Assembly (NCBI GenBank): GCA_002389265.1
Contig: DGOD01000002.1
Span: forward strand, 1 to 6,311
Length of the DNA stretch: 6,311 nt
Source of the DNA: Gammaproteobacteria bacterium UBA4475
Lineage (GTDB): Bacteria > Pseudomonadota > Gammaproteobacteria > Pseudomonadales > Azotimanducaceae
Reading direction: 5' to 3'
Position 1 is the stretch's first letter, and the number at the start of each line of letters is the position of its first letter. Positions 6,212 through 6,311 of the stretch are shown here, piece after piece. The notes under the pieces are model-generated. The model ran no database searches. It was not told the origin of the DNA and worked only from the letters and a program-made list of their open reading frames with translations. The position numbers and the translations under genes are program-made.

Positions 6212-6225
6212 TTTGAAAGTTAAAA

Positions 6226-6254
6226 AGTCTACTCTTATTCAGGGGTGATGAGAA
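6226..6254 (-). promoter_or_regulatory. Weak candidate promoter of the di-iron/SOI-like operon
   Basis: On the minus strand TTCTCA (6249-6254, 4 of 6 to the -35 consensus) and TAGACT (6226-6231, 4 of 6 to the -10) are 17 bp apart. Both boxes are weak, which would suit an activated promoter, but this is pattern matching only. Confidence 0.22.
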
Positions 6255-6260
6255 CCTGTG

Positions 6261-6270
6261 GTGTTAACAC
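6261..6270. promoter_or_regulatory. Perfect palindrome GTGTTAACAC, possible operator
   Basis: A 10-bp perfect inverted repeat lies about 63 bp upstream of the operon's start codon and just upstream of the candidate -35 box. A dimeric regulator could bind here as an activator or repressor. No regulator gene is in the window, and a palindrome of this size can occur by chance. Confidence 0.3.
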
Positions 6271-6287
6271 ATCAAGTGCCGGCGCTT

Positions 6288-6311
6288 AATGCGAACGACC
6301 AATGCGAACGA
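6288..6311. repeat. Direct repeat of AATGCGAACGA, 13-bp period, cut by the window edge
   Basis: AATGCGAACGA occurs at 6288-6298 and again at 6301-6311, separated by CC. The second copy ends at the last base, so more copies may follow. It could be a tandem regulator site for the operon or for the next gene, or the start of an intergenic repeat. Confidence 0.55.

Overview
The window holds seven protein-coding genes packed tightly on both strands, one of them cut by the left edge. Base composition looks moderate (about half G+C, by eye). The protein families (a METTL25-like methyltransferase with a SPCCHK motif, an Atg22/UMF1-type MFS carrier, a GH1 glycosidase, a PhyH dioxygenase and a PF10118 protein) fit a free-living, aerobic bacterium. 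A marine or aquatic gammaproteobacterium is my best guess. That assignment is inference: no rRNA or other marker gene is present.

Left part (1-2540): the C-terminal half of a SAM-dependent methyltransferase (+) runs into an MFS transporter (-), with 17 bp between their stop codons. After a 198-bp non-coding gap comes a small metal-binding VOC/glyoxalase-fold protein (+). Middle part (2544-4693): a cytoplasmic GH1 beta-glycosidase (-) converges on the VOC gene with only 3 bp between stop codons. Its 5' end faces a PhyH-type Fe(II)/2-oxoglutarate dioxygenase (+) across a 98-bp divergent promoter region. Right part (4730-6198): a two-gene operon on the minus strand. It encodes a PF10118 protein with a full E / ExxH / E / ExxH di-iron ligand pattern and, 26 bp downstream, a four-helix membrane protein. 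I recognise the latter as a homologue of styrene-oxide isomerase (SOI, StyC), provided translation starts at a TTG codon. The 113 bp upstream of the operon hold a perfect 10-bp palindrome and, at the window edge, an 11-bp direct repeat.

The MFS carrier and GH1 enzyme could together import and split a small glycoside. The most interesting unit is the di-iron protein plus SOI-like pair. SOI turns an epoxide into an aldehyde using a haem b Lewis acid, and a di-iron carboxylate protein could in principle make an epoxide from an alkene. The pair may therefore be an epoxidation-isomerisation module acting on an unknown, non-styrene substrate; no styAB-like flavin monooxygenase genes are in view. 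This functional link is inference from gene adjacency and conserved residues.

No tRNA, rRNA, CRISPR array, insertion sequence or integrase was seen.
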